A stretch of DNA of 64,000 nt from an uncultured Bulleidia sp. (GCA_934725105.1 CAKVBD010000001.1:57580-121579), one strand, 5' to 3'. Shown: positions 43,763 through 52,833, counted from the stretch's first letter. The notes: generated from the sequence alone by a model not told the origin. A program made the numbers and translations.

Positions 43763-45001
43763 ATGTATTCCAAAGAATTATTAGAAAAATATGCGGATGT
43801 TTTAATTGAAAAGGGAGTAAACATTCAAAAAGGTCAGTATCTGTTACTGCAGTGCTGTATTGATACATTGCCTCTTGTACGTATCATTTGTGAAAAAGCA
43901 TTGTTGAAAGGGGCGAAGGATGTGCATGTTTCTATTTCTGATCCTTTGATCAAGAAATTGCGTGGGAAATATTTATCTCAGGAACAATGTGCTGTTGTAT
44001 ATGATTTTGAAAAAGAAGAACTGGATTATTTTTTGAGAAATGATTGTGTGCAGATTGGTTTGATGGGTACGTATCCTGGTTTGATGGATGGTGTGAGTGA
44101 TGAAAATGCAATGGCACTTGCCTATGCTGGAAATGAAGTGAGAAATGTCATTCGAAAATATATCCATGATGGTACGCTGCAATGGACGGGGACAGCCTAT
44201 CCTACACAGGACTGGGCAAATACTGTTTATCCTGAACTGAGTGAAAGTGATGCATTGGCACAGCTTGAAAAAGATATTGCATGCATGATGCGTATTGATC
44301 AGGATGATCCTTTGAAAGCATGGGATGATCATTGTAATCGTCTTAGAAAAGTTGGTGATGTATTGAATCAATATCAGTTTCAATCATTACATTTAACAAG
44401 TGAACTAGGTACTGATTTAACAGTGCAGCTTGTTGAAAATCATATCTGGTGTTCTGCTGCAGATATGGGTGAAGCTAAAGTGAAAGCAAAATATATTGCG
44501 AATATGCCAACAGAAGAAATCTTTACGGATCCGCATCGTGATCATGTGGATGGAATTGCATATGCTTCCAAACCGTTGATGATCAATGGAAAGCTTGTGA
44601 AGGATTTCTGGATTCGCTTTGAAAATGGGATAGCTGTTGATTGTGGTGCAAAAGAAAACGTTGAGTTTTTGAAAGATGCTTTGTTTCATGATGATCGTAG
44701 CAGAAGACTTGGTGAAATTGCACTTGTTTCTAAGAAATCGCCAATCAATCAGATTGGAAGATTGTTCTACAATGGCTTGATTGATGAAAATGCTGCTTCT
44801 CATTTAGCGTTTGGTTCTAGTTTTCCAACAAACATTGAAAATGGAACAGATATGGATGAAGAAGAATTGTTAAAGCATGGCGTGAATGTTGCGAGCTGCC
44901 ATCATGATTTTATGGTTGGTACAGAACATTACCACGTGGAAGGAATTACACATGATGGAAAAACAGTTGTGATTATGGATGATGGAGATTTTGTGCTATG
45001 A
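43763..45001 (+). CDS. M29-family aminopeptidase (AmpS/PepS type)
   Basis: A metal-dependent aminopeptidase of 412 residues. Typical segments are LLEKYADVLIEKGVNIQKGQYLLLQC at the start (ELLEKYADVLIEKGVNI), NMPTEEIFTDPHRDHVDG with metal ligands (EEIFTDPHRDHVDGIA), and GEIALVSKKSPINQIGRLFYN and DEEELLKHGVNVASCHHDFM near the end. ATG 43763 follows AAGGA by 8 bases; ATG 43754 is the other option (3 residues longer). It overlaps the M24 gene by 4 bases. Confidence 0.93.
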   Translation: MYSKELLEKYADVLIEKGVNIQKGQYLLLQCCIDTLPLVRIICEKALLKGAKDVHVSISDPLIKKLRGKYLSQEQCAVVYDFEKEELDYFLRNDCVQIGLMGTYPGLMDGVSDENAMALAYAGNEVRNVIRKYIHDGTLQWTGTAYPTQDWANTVYPELSESDALAQLEKDIACMMRIDQDDPLKAWDDHCNRLRKVGDVLNQYQFQSLHLTSELGTDLTVQLVENHIWCSAADMGEAKVKAKYIANMPTEEIFTDPHRDHVDGIAYASKPLMINGKLVKDFWIRFENGIAVDCGAKENVEFLKDALFHDDRSRRLGEIALVSKKSPINQIGRLFYNGLIDENAASHLAFGSSFPTNIENGTDMDEEELLKHGVNVASCHHDFMVGTEHYHVEGITHDGKTVVIMDDGDFVL

Positions 45002-46350
45002 ACATATCAAATGAAGATTTTTTAATGGATATTCCTTCTTTTGATACATTAAAAGAAAAAATTGTATCGTATCGGAAACAATGTGAAATCATTGATCGCT
45101 GGCTCGTAAAAAGACTGGATACAGTACTGCCAATGATTATGCAAAGAAGTGGTATTGATACATGGGTCATCTGTAACAATGAACATAATGAAGATCCTGT
45201 ATTCCGTACATTATCGCCAGCATTGATGATGTCCGCGAGAAGATTGACAATATTGGTCATGCATTTGAAGGAAGATGGCAGTGTGGAAAGATTTTCTTTC
45301 ACACATCCAGTACCGGATATTGCTCATCTTTATACACCTTGCTGGCTGAATCCGAAGGATGCAGTATGGGGAAATGATAAATATTTCCTGGAAAATAAAA
45401 AAGGTGTGAAAGTAAGTGAAGTACCAGAAACACAATGGGAATGTCTAGGCAGAGTGATTCATGAATTACATCCAAAGAAAATTGGCTTGGATTATTCAGA
45501 ACACGACGCATATGCAGATGGTTTATCACATAGTCTGTATTTAAAAGTGATGGATGCTTTGCATGAAGAAGAACGTGATAAGGTTGTTTCCGCAGAACCG
45601 CTTTGTATTGGATGGCTGGAAACAAGAATTGATGAAGAAATGAATGCATACAATGGTATCGTACAGATGGCGCACGCATTGATCAAAGAAGCATATTCTT
45701 CTAAAGTCATTCATCCTGGCGTCACAACAAATGATGATGTGAGATTCTGGATGATGGAAAAGGCGAGAAGTCTTGGACTTGAGCCTTGGTTTGATTTTGA
45801 AACTTCGATCATTCGAAAAGATGCTGATATTGAAGGCGAAGATGTTATTCTGCTGGGAGATGTATTGCATTGTGATATTGGCTTCCACTATTTAGGTCTT
45901 TGTACAGATACACAAGAAATGGCATATATCTTGAAGAATGGAGAAGTGGATGCACCACAGGAATTGAAAGATGCTATGGCTGTAGTTAATCATCTGCAGG
46001 ATATTACGCTTGATAAATTTGAAGTTGGAAAAAGTGGCAATGCAGTCTTGAAAGAAGCAAGAGAAGAAGCATTGAAACAAGGAATTGAACCATGTATTTA
46101 TTCTCATCCACTTGGATTTGATGGACATGCTGCTGGACCAACGATTGGACTATGGGATCATCAGGATGGTGTTGAACATGAAGGTGACTATATCATTCAT
46201 GATGCTACTTGTTACTCTTTGGAATTGAATGCTACAGTAGAATTCTTTGGAAAAAAGCAAATCTTCAGTATGGAATCTGATATCATGTTAAGAGATGGAA
46301 AGAAATACTTCTTAGCAGGAAGGCAGACAAATTTCCACTTAGTGAAATGA
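44998..46350 (+). CDS. M24-family metallopeptidase (Xaa-Pro aminopeptidase-like)
   Basis: A 450-residue peptidase with an N-terminal creatinase-like domain (to about 210) and a pita-bread catalytic domain. The metal ligands are seen in LHCDIGFHYLGLCTD (two Asp), YSHPLGFDGHAAGP (His), LELNATVEF (Glu) and SMESDIML (Glu). It probably frees N-terminal residues from proline-containing peptides. The ATG overlaps the stop of the M29 gene (ATGA). Confidence 0.92.
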   Translation: MNISNEDFLMDIPSFDTLKEKIVSYRKQCEIIDRWLVKRLDTVLPMIMQRSGIDTWVICNNEHNEDPVFRTLSPALMMSARRLTILVMHLKEDGSVERFSFTHPVPDIAHLYTPCWLNPKDAVWGNDKYFLENKKGVKVSEVPETQWECLGRVIHELHPKKIGLDYSEHDAYADGLSHSLYLKVMDALHEEERDKVVSAEPLCIGWLETRIDEEMNAYNGIVQMAHALIKEAYSSKVIHPGVTTNDDVRFWMMEKARSLGLEPWFDFETSIIRKDADIEGEDVILLGDVLHCDIGFHYLGLCTDTQEMAYILKNGEVDAPQELKDAMAVVNHLQDITLDKFEVGKSGNAVLKEAREEALKQGIEPCIYSHPLGFDGHAAGPTIGLWDHQDGVEHEGDYIIHDATCYSLELNATVEFFGKKQIFSMESDIMLRDGKKYFLAGRQTNFHLVK

Positions 46351-46361
46351 GGTAAATGAAA

Positions 46362-46730
46362 ATGAAAGAAATCGTAACAAAAAATGCGCCTGCCGCAATT
46401 GGCCCTTATGCACAAGGATATATCGCAAATGGATTTGTGATCACATCGGGACAGCTGGGAGTAGATCCAGGTAATGGGGAAGCTCCTGAAGGTATTCAGG
46501 CACAGGCTGAATGGTCTTGTAAAAATGTTATGGCTATTTTGAAGGAAGCGGGTTGTGATGCTTCTAAAGTAATCAAAACAACATGCTTCTTAAGTGATAT
46601 GGCTGATTTTGCGGCATTTAATGAAGTATATGCAAAGTATTTTACATCGAAACCAGCTAGAAGCTGTGTCGCTGTGAAGACTTTGCCAAAGGGACTGCTT
46701 TGTGAAATTGAAGCAGTGGCAGAACTATGA
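46362..46730 (+). CDS. ridA: RidA family enamine/imine deaminase
   Basis: A 122-residue cytoplasmic protein that hydrolyses reactive enamines and imines made by PLP enzymes. The N-terminus VTKNAPAAIGPYAQG and the C-terminal FTSKPARSCVAVKTLPKG (with the substrate-binding Arg) and CEIEAVAEL are diagnostic. ATG 46362 is 9 bases after GAGG and gives the canonical N-terminus; ATG 46356 is too close to the ribosome site. Fits an amino-acid-degrading setting. Overlaps the next gene by 4 bases. Confidence 0.95.
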   Translation: MKEIVTKNAPAAIGPYAQGYIANGFVITSGQLGVDPGNGEAPEGIQAQAEWSCKNVMAILKEAGCDASKVIKTTCFLSDMADFAAFNEVYAKYFTSKPARSCVAVKTLPKGLLCEIEAVAEL

Positions 46731-47548
46731 ATCAAGAAGAAATTGAAAGAAGAATCCAAGAAGGTAGAAATTCTTTAAAACCTCTGATTGAAGAAGAAAC
46801 TGATTATCAATCTGATCAGGATCTGAAAAAACCACAGCCACCTTTAGTCAAGAAAGCAATGACATCCAATATCATTGCTTTACCAACTGACTTTGATCAT
46901 TTAACAATTGATAATGATTTCCTGCATGTCATTAATACAAGACAATCACATCGTGTTTATACACAACAGAAAATGTCATTGTTGGAATTGTCATATTTGT
47001 TGTGGTGTACACAGGGGGTGAAGGAAATTCGTGGAAAATCCTATGCAACGCTTAGAACAGTTCCGTGTGGTGGTGCAAGACATGAATTTGAATGTTATAT
47101 GGTCATTCAGAATGTGGATGGTTTAAAAGATGGATATTATCATTATCTTCCAATGCATCATCAGATTGAGATGTTAAAAGAAGATAGTGATCTGCATGAC
47201 TTTATTTCTGTTTCTTTGCAGAAGCAAGACTGGGCTTGTAAAGCAAATGTTGTATTTTATTACAGTTTTGTATGTTATCGTGCAGAGTGGAGATATGGTA
47301 TCTATGCACATCGCATGGTTATGTGTGATGCTGGTCATATTACTGAAAATCTGTACCTTGCATGTACAAGTATTGGACTTGGCGGATGTGCGATTGGAGC
47401 TGTCAATGGTAAAGTGAGTGATGAAGCTTTTGGGCTTGATGGAGAAGAAGAGTTTATCATGTATGCAATGCCTGTAGGCACAGTCTCTAAAAAAGATGCA
47501 CAGCAGGAAAAAGACTTCTACGCTTTTGTAAATGAGCAAGGATTATGA
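46727..47548 (+). CDS. SagB-type nitroreductase-fold oxidoreductase
   Basis: A 273-residue FMN-dependent nitroreductase-like protein. The core has NTRQSHRVYTQQKMSLLELSYLLWCTQGV (NTRQSHRVYTQQKMSLLEL), LRTVPCGGARHEFECYM and the late SIGLGGCAIGAVN; this is the SagB/ThcOx pattern. SagB proteins oxidise azolines in peptide toxins, but no YcaO cyclodehydratase or precursor is nearby, so a general reductase role is more likely. Last gene of the peptide cluster, ATGA overlap with ridA. Confidence 0.82.
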   Translation: MNQEEIERRIQEGRNSLKPLIEEETDYQSDQDLKKPQPPLVKKAMTSNIIALPTDFDHLTIDNDFLHVINTRQSHRVYTQQKMSLLELSYLLWCTQGVKEIRGKSYATLRTVPCGGARHEFECYMVIQNVDGLKDGYYHYLPMHHQIEMLKEDSDLHDFISVSLQKQDWACKANVVFYYSFVCYRAEWRYGIYAHRMVMCDAGHITENLYLACTSIGLGGCAIGAVNGKVSDEAFGLDGEEEFIMYAMPVGTVSKKDAQQEKDFYAFVNEQGL

Positions 47549-47554
47549 GTTAAA

Positions 47555-47588
47555 AAGTTACACTTTTGCGAAGGTGTAACTTGTTTTT
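47555..47588 (+). terminator. Terminator of the peptide cluster
   Basis: AAGTTACAC (47555-47563) pairs with GTGTAACTT (47574-47582), followed by GTTTTTG and TTTT. Confidence 0.8.
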
Positions 47589-47635
47589 GTTTTCACAAGA
47601 TTTAAACTGAAAGCAGATAAAGGAGTGTTTACAAA

Positions 47636-48781
47636 ATGGCAAACAAAATCTCATTAAATCCTACATCTTATCATGGTGCAGGTGCAATCAACGAAATCGC
47701 TGCAGAAATCAAGGCACATGGATTCAAGAAGGCATTTGTTGCTTCAGATCCAGATCTTGTAAAGTTCGGTGTTACAGGAAAGGTTACAGATATTCTTGAT
47801 AAAGAAAATATCCCTTGGGAGCTTTACAGTAACATTAAGCCAAACCCAACAATTGAAAACGTACAGACTGGTGTAGAAGCATTCAAGAACAGTGGTGCTG
47901 ATGTGATCGTTGCCATTGGTGGTGGATCTAGTATGGATACATCTAAGGCAATTGGTATTATCATCACAAACCCAGAATTTGAAGATGTTAGATCACTTGA
48001 AGGTGTTGCACCAACAAAGAACCCTTGTGTTCCTATCATCGCAGTTCCTACAACAGCTGGTACAGCTGCTGAAGTAACAATCAACTATGTTATTACAGAT
48101 ATCGAAAAGAAGAGAAAGTTCGTTTGTGTAGATACACACGATATGCCTATCGTTGCGGTAGTTGATCCTGAAATGATGTCTTCTATGCCTAAGGGCTTAA
48201 CAGCTGCTACTGGTATGGATGCATTAACACATGCGATTGAAGGCTACACAACAAAGGGTGCATGGGAAATGACAGATATGTTCCACTTAGAAGCTATCCG
48301 TTTAATCTCTCAGAACTTAAGAAAAGCAGTTGCCAATGAAAAAGATGGCAGAGAAGGCATGGCTCTTGGACAGTACATTGCTGGTATGGGCTTCTCTAAC
48401 GTTGGTCTTGGTATTGACCATGCAATGGCACATACTTTAAGTGCTTACTATGACACACCTCATGGTGTTGCTTGTGCTTCTTTACTTCCAATTTCTATGG
48501 AATTCAATAGAGACTTCACAGGTGAAAAGTATAGAGAAATTGCTCGTGCTATGGGTGTTGAAGGTGTTGATGCAATGTCTCAGGAAGAATATAGAGATGC
48601 AGCAATCAACGCAGTTAAGCAGTTATCTAGTGATGTAGGTATCAACCCTAAGAACGATAGAATCAAGGAAGAAGATCTTGAACAGTTATCTATCGATGCA
48701 TTACATGATGCATGCTATCCTGGCAACCCAAGAGAAGCAACAAAAGAACAAGTTCTTGAAATGTTTCGTCAATTAATGTAA
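47636..48781 (+). CDS. fucO: Iron-containing alcohol dehydrogenase, lactaldehyde reductase type
   Basis: A 381-residue group III dehydrogenase. The metal ligands Asp195, His199, His262 and His276 sit one residue before those of E. coli FucO, and long identical-looking blocks (VRSLEG, PTTAGTAAEVTINYVITD, KFVCVD, MALGQY, AGMGFSNVGLG) support lactaldehyde/1,2-propanediol oxidoreductase rather than a generic enzyme. It has AAAGGAG before the ATG and highly biased codons. No fucose or rhamnose genes are next to it, so the physiological substrate is open. Confidence 0.9.
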   Translation: MANKISLNPTSYHGAGAINEIAAEIKAHGFKKAFVASDPDLVKFGVTGKVTDILDKENIPWELYSNIKPNPTIENVQTGVEAFKNSGADVIVAIGGGSSMDTSKAIGIIITNPEFEDVRSLEGVAPTKNPCVPIIAVPTTAGTAAEVTINYVITDIEKKRKFVCVDTHDMPIVAVVDPEMMSSMPKGLTAATGMDALTHAIEGYTTKGAWEMTDMFHLEAIRLISQNLRKAVANEKDGREGMALGQYIAGMGFSNVGLGIDHAMAHTLSAYYDTPHGVACASLLPISMEFNRDFTGEKYREIARAMGVEGVDAMSQEEYRDAAINAVKQLSSDVGINPKNDRIKEEDLEQLSIDALHDACYPGNPREATKEQVLEMFRQLM

Positions 48782-48789
48782 TTTCTATA

Positions 48790-48820
48790 AACACTTCAGC
48801 CAATGGTTGAGGTGTTTTTT
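48790..48820 (+). terminator. Terminator of fucO
   Basis: AACACTTCAGCC pairs with GGTTGAGGTGTT (with G-U pairs), followed by TTTT. The transposon insertion site begins just after it. Confidence 0.8.
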
Positions 48821-48822
48821 GT

Positions 48823-48830
48823 TAAATGTA
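48823..48830 (+). repeat. Left 8-bp target-site duplication
   Basis: TAAATGTA directly before the outer left end of the mobile unit. The same 8 bases follow the right end at 56246-56253. Confidence 0.85.
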
Positions 48831-48852
48831 GGCTATATTAGCAAAATGGTGA
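48831..48852 (+). repeat. Outer left terminal repeat of the transposon (solo end)
   Basis: Twenty-two bases identical to the internal left end at 55112-55133, after which the two sequences differ completely. No transposase remnant is attached to it. Confidence 0.85.
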
Positions 48853-49130
48853 TTATGGCAGAAATGAACACCAGGGAATCATCATGCAGGCAATTCTTGA
48901 AAAGGTGCAGCAAAATGCTGCTACAGGAGATAAAGCAGGTGTACTTGCGGCATTATCTACGGCATAAAGAATCTAGTGACAAATCTGAATGTTCCTCTGG
49001 AAGAATGTCTGAAAATGGCATGTGTCAATCCTAGCAGAAAGCATGGTTTCCTGAATAGAAAAGGTACCATTGTAGCAGGCAAAGATGGAAAGATCTTTAA
49101 TGAAGCGTATATAGATTCTATTAGAAAGTG
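48853..49130 (+). pseudogene. Gene debris, including a nagA-like C-terminal fragment
   Basis: Two short coding remnants in different frames. The first reads QAILEKVQQNAATGDKAG and stops at 48964-48966; it is not identified. The second, ending at the TGA 49129-49131, reads LVTNLNVPLEECLKMACVNP, then RKHGF, then KGTIVAGKDGK. This is the pattern of the C-terminus of N-acetylglucosamine-6-phosphate deacetylase or a related amidohydrolase. Neither has a start or ribosome site. They look like captured edges of the former donor locus. Confidence 0.6.
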
Positions 49131-49136
49131 AAAATT

Positions 49137-49931
49137 ATGTCAGGTATTCGATTAGTCATTGCAGATGTTGTTGGAAACTGTGTTTTATTTGAGATGATTG
49201 GTGCTGAAAGAATTTATGCAACACCAGTTGCACTAGGTAATGGCATGGTGAAATGTGCACATGGGATTCTGCCAGTACCTGCGCCTGCTACGGCATATAT
49301 TTTACAGAGTATTCCAACGTATGCTGAAAATATGGAAGGGGAACTCTGTACTCCTACAGGAGCTGCTTTACTGAAACATTTTGTGCATTCATTTGAAGTT
49401 ATGCCAACAACGACAACACAGAAAATAGGCTATGGTATGGGATGCAAAGACTTTCCGGCAGCAAATTGTGTACGTGCGTTTCTGGGCAAAATGCAGGATG
49501 ATGGGGAAGTGGCAGAACTGACATGCAATCTGGATGATATTACACCTGAAAATATTGGCTATGCATATGATGTACTGTTTCGGGAAGGTGCGCTGGATGT
49601 GTATGTTATTCCAGTGCATATGAAGAAAAACCGTCCTGGCTATGTTTTTACATGCATGTGCAGAATGAATGATAAAGATAAAATGCTGAAACTGATGTTC
49701 CAACACTTGCCAACTCTTGGAATACGTGAAACTGCATGCCGCAGGCATGCATTGGACAGAAAGATTGAAAAGATACAGACTTCTTTTGGAGAAGTTCGTG
49801 TAAAGATAAGCGAAGGCTATCATGTGAAGCGTGAAAAGATCGAATTTGAAGATCTCGCCCGTATAGCAAATGAAAAGCATCTATCTATCGAAGAAATCAG
49901 AAAAGCGATTCTGTCTGAAAGAAACAACTAA
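49137..49931 (+). pseudogene. larC: larC (nickel-pincer cofactor chelatase, DUF111) lacking its N-terminus
   Basis: About 265 residues match the middle and C-terminal parts of LarC: ADVVGNCVLFEMIGAERIYA, CAHGILPVPAPATA, GELCTPTGAALLKHF, GYGMGCKDFPAANCVRAFLG, then the second domain (AELTCNLDDITPENIGYAYD). The first ~100 residues, with the His-rich loop, are missing, and nagA-like debris lies directly upstream. LarC inserts nickel into the lactate racemase cofactor; larA, larB and larE are not here. Probably non-functional. A GTG at 49128 is another possible start. A terminator follows. Confidence 0.75.
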
Positions 49932-49937
49932 GAACAT

Positions 49938-49973
49938 AAGGCTGATTACAATATGTGTAGTCAACCTTTTTTT
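49938..49973 (+). terminator. Terminator after the larC fragment
   Basis: AAGGCTGATTACA (49938-49950) pairs with TGTAGTCAACCTT (49956-49968, two imperfect pairs), followed by a T-run. Confidence 0.7.
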
Positions 49974-50059
49974 GTTGCGTGTTCTCACCGTTTTGACATT
50001 AAGCTTGCACAAATCTAACAACCCTTAACAAGCATTTTCACAAATCTATCACAAAATGG

Positions 50060-50111
50060 TTGATTTCAAAAAAATGAAGAATATACTCAGTTATAGATGT
50101 AAGCGATTACA
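50060..50111 (+). promoter_or_regulatory. Promoter and cre/LacI-type operator of the transposon sugar transporter ATPase
   Basis: TTGATT (50060-50065), a 16-base spacer and TATACT (50082-50087) are followed by TGTAAGCGATTACA (50098-50111), which fits the cre consensus TGWAANCGNTNWCA fully. The operator lies just after the expected start, so binding should repress. Two small hairpins (AGGGA/TCCCT; CCAC/GTGG) lie before the ribosome site. Confidence 0.7.
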
Positions 50112-50174
50112 GATATGCCAGAAGGGAAAATATCCCTCATAATCCACTTTATGGTGGGGCTAAAAGGAGAAAGT

Positions 50175-51344
50175 ATGTCAACACTAGAATTAAAACACAT
50201 TTGCAAGATTTATCCGAATAATGAAAAGAAAGGGCATCACAAGCATAATAATCTGAAAACAACAGACGAAGGAGTATTAGCTGTAGATGACTTCAATCTT
50301 GAAATCAAAGATAAGGAATTTATTGTACTTGTCGGTCCATCGGGATGTGGTAAATCAACAACATTACGCATGGTAGCTGGTCTTGAGGAAATTTCAAAAG
50401 GCGAGCTTTACATTGACAATAAACTTATGAATGATATCGAACCGAAAGACCGCGACATTGCTATGGTATTCCAAAGCTATGCGCTTTATCCGCATATGAC
50501 AGTTCGACAGAATATGGAATTTCCACTGAAACTGAGAAAAATGCCGAAAGAAGAGATTAAGAAAAAAGTAGATGAAGCAGCGGAAATACTTGGTATAACA
50601 GAATATCTGGATCGTAAACCTAAGGCGCTTTCTGGTGGTCAAAGACAAAGAGTTGCTATTGGGCGTGCCATTGTAAGAGAACCAAAAGTGCTGTTAATGG
50701 ATGAACCTTTATCTAACCTGGACGCAAAGCTGCGTAATCAGATGCGTGCTGAAATCATCAAGCTAAGATCACGTATTGATACAACGTTCATTTATGTCAC
50801 ACATGATCAGACAGAAGCAATGACACTGGGAGATCGTATTGTTATCATGAAGGATGGTGTCGTTCAGCAGGTTGGTACTCCGCAGCAGGTATATGACACA
50901 CCTGTCAATCTTTTTGTGGCAGGTTTTATTGGGGTGCCTATGATGAACTTCTTTGATGGAGAACTGATCAAAGATGGGGTGAAATACTATGTTGAGCTGA
51001 ATGGTGTAAAAATTGAACTTTCACCTGAAAAGGAAGCGAAGATGGCTGCAAAAGGTGTAGAGGCACAAAAGGTTACAATTGGCGTTCGCCCAGAACATAT
51101 GGAATTGACTCAGCGCGAAGGCCAGATGATTCAGGCAACTGTAGATGTCAGTGAAATGATGGGATCACATATCAACGTTCATATTCGTGTTCAGGAAAAA
51201 GAAGGTGTCATGATTGTTGATACCCAGGGCAACAGTAACAGAAACTTCCGTATGGGAGAAACAATTCAGTTTACATTTGAACCTGCAGTTATTCATGTAT
51301 TTGATGCAGAAGGAAAAAATCTGGAAGTAAAAAAAGAATTGTGA
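50175..51344 (+). CDS. Sugar ABC transporter ATP-binding protein (MsmK/MalK/UgpC family)
   Basis: A 389-residue ATPase that powers the carbohydrate importer encoded downstream. Walker A GPSGCGKST, Q-loop FQSYALYPHMT, signature LSGGQRQRVAIGRAIV, Walker B VLLMDEPLSNLD and H-loop VTHDQTEAMTLGDRI are intact, followed by a C-terminal TOBE/MalK regulatory domain (from about 255). An unusual His/Lys/Asn-rich insert (KKGHHKHNN) lies near residue 20. ATG 50175 follows AAAAGGAG. Cargo of the transposon. Confidence 0.92.
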   Translation: MSTLELKHICKIYPNNEKKGHHKHNNLKTTDEGVLAVDDFNLEIKDKEFIVLVGPSGCGKSTTLRMVAGLEEISKGELYIDNKLMNDIEPKDRDIAMVFQSYALYPHMTVRQNMEFPLKLRKMPKEEIKKKVDEAAEILGITEYLDRKPKALSGGQRQRVAIGRAIVREPKVLLMDEPLSNLDAKLRNQMRAEIIKLRSRIDTTFIYVTHDQTEAMTLGDRIVIMKDGVVQQVGTPQQVYDTPVNLFVAGFIGVPMMNFFDGELIKDGVKYYVELNGVKIELSPEKEAKMAAKGVEAQKVTIGVRPEHMELTQREGQMIQATVDVSEMMGSHINVHIRVQEKEGVMIVDTQGNSNRNFRMGETIQFTFEPAVIHVFDAEGKNLEVKKEL

Positions 51345-51385
51345 GAAAAATGTGAAAAGAATTTCATAAAATTAACACAAAAGTA

Positions 51386-51440
51386 TTGCAAAAAAGAAAT
51401 AGTTGAACTAGTATAAGAATAAAAGTCGTAAGCGGTTTCA
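51386..51440 (+). promoter_or_regulatory. Promoter and second LacI/cre-type operator, before the sugar-binding lipoprotein
   Basis: TTGCAA (51386-51391), a 17-base spacer and TAGTAT (51409-51414). CGTAAGCGGTTTCA (51427-51440) differs from the cre consensus only in the first base and shares GTAAGCG with the operator at 50098. Same position relative to the start. Confidence 0.55.
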
Positions 51441-51520
51441 TAAATATTCATCCGGAGGAACATTCGTAAAATCGTTATACTTCAATTGACAGGTGTCATG
51501 AATTGTTCAAGGAGGATAAA

Positions 51521-52804
51521 ATGAACAGAAAATCTATCATATCGATAGCTTTAGCAGCTACGATGATCGCTGGCTGTAGCAGTGCAAGTGGAACTTCTGC
51601 TACTGGCTCAGACTCTAAGGGAAGAGTTTACTATCTTAATTTCAAACCTGAAGCTGATGAATACTGGCAGGATCTGGCAAAGGAATATACTGAGGAAACA
51701 GGTGTTCCAGTAACAGTATTAACAGCTGCATCTGGTGAATATGAAAAGACATTGAAATCTGAAATGGCAAAAAGTGAAGCTCCTACATTATTCCAGGTAA
51801 ACGGACCTGTAGGTCTTGCTTCATGGAAGGACTATTGTGCGGATCTTTCTGGAACAGATGTAGATAATGAACTTACAAACAAGGCATATGAATTGAAAGA
51901 TGGCGATAAGGTTGCGGGTATTGGCTATGTTACAGAAGCCTATGGTCTTATTACGAATAACGCATTGTTAAAGAAAGCTGGATATGATGCTTCTGAAATC
52001 ACTTCTTTCGATAAGCTGAAGGAAGTTGCAGAAGATATTACAGCTCGTAAAGATGAACTTGGATTCAGTGCATTTACATCTGCAGGCATGGATGGATCCA
52101 GTGACTGGAGATTTAAGACACATTTAGCTAATCTGCCAATTTACTATGAATATCAGGCAGACGGTGTTGATAACAAAGATGAACTTTCAGGAAAGTATTT
52201 AGACAACTACAAGGCTGTTTGGGATCTGTACATTAACAACTCTACAATTGATCCTTCTCAGTTATCTACAGCAACTGGCGATCAGTCTGAAGCAGAATTT
52301 GTAGATGAAAAGGCTGTATTCTTCCAGAATGGTACATGGGAATACGATGCTGTAAAGGCAATTGGTGATGAAAACATTGCCTATCTTCCAATTTACTTTG
52401 GTGTAGATGATGAAAACGAAGGTATCTGCATGGGTACTGAAAACTACTGGTGTGTAAACACACAGGCTTCTGAAGCAGATCAAAAAGCTACTTTAGACTT
52501 CATGTACTGGTGTGTTACATCTGATAAGGGTGTAGAAGCAATGACATCCGGTGATAAGATGGGCTTCAATATTCCTTTCAATAAGAATCCAGAATCTACA
52601 AACGTATTATTCAAGCTGGCAAATGCAAATACAGCTACTCCAGTATCCTGGAACTTTACAACAATGCCTTCCGAAAACTGGAAGAATGATCTTGGACAGG
52701 CTCTTACAGTTTACGCAGCTGATCAGACAGATGCTAACTGGAAGAATGTTGTATCCGCATTCGTTGATAACTGGAAAGTTGAAAAAGAAGCTACAGCTGA
52801 ATAA
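51521..52804 (+). CDS. Sugar ABC transporter substrate-binding lipoprotein (family 1)
   Basis: A 427-residue lipoprotein that captures a sugar or oligosaccharide. The signal peptide ends TMIAGC with the lipid Cys at 19. The core begins VYYLNFKPEADEYWQDLAKE, a pattern of MsmE/MalE-like proteins, and contains WKDYCADLSGT and VFFQNGTWEYDAV. The nearby malQ start suggests a maltodextrin-type or other alpha-glucoside. ATG 51521 follows AAGGAGG. Codon use is biased as in highly expressed genes. Confidence 0.92.
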   Translation: MNRKSIISIALAATMIAGCSSASGTSATGSDSKGRVYYLNFKPEADEYWQDLAKEYTEETGVPVTVLTAASGEYEKTLKSEMAKSEAPTLFQVNGPVGLASWKDYCADLSGTDVDNELTNKAYELKDGDKVAGIGYVTEAYGLITNNALLKKAGYDASEITSFDKLKEVAEDITARKDELGFSAFTSAGMDGSSDWRFKTHLANLPIYYEYQADGVDNKDELSGKYLDNYKAVWDLYINNSTIDPSQLSTATGDQSEAEFVDEKAVFFQNGTWEYDAVKAIGDENIAYLPIYFGVDDENEGICMGTENYWCVNTQASEADQKATLDFMYWCVTSDKGVEAMTSGDKMGFNIPFNKNPESTNVLFKLANANTATPVSWNFTTMPSENWKNDLGQALTVYAADQTDANWKNVVSAFVDNWKVEKEATAE

Positions 52805-52833
52805 TATCAATTATTCTGACTGAATAAGCTGTT

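Noticed and set aside
46727..47548. A bacteriocin or thiazole-peptide biosynthesis locus around the SagB-like gene
   Set aside because: No YcaO, precursor peptide, protease or dedicated exporter is present among the neighbours.
49389..49880. A 163-codon open frame antisense to the larC fragment
   Set aside because: Composition (His, Ile, Cys rich) is that of a shadow frame, and the plus strand has a clear LarC match.
49128..49931. A programmed frameshift larC1/larC2 arrangement
   Set aside because: Lactobacilli use frameshifting in larC, but here no N-terminal larC part exists upstream; nagA-like debris lies there instead.
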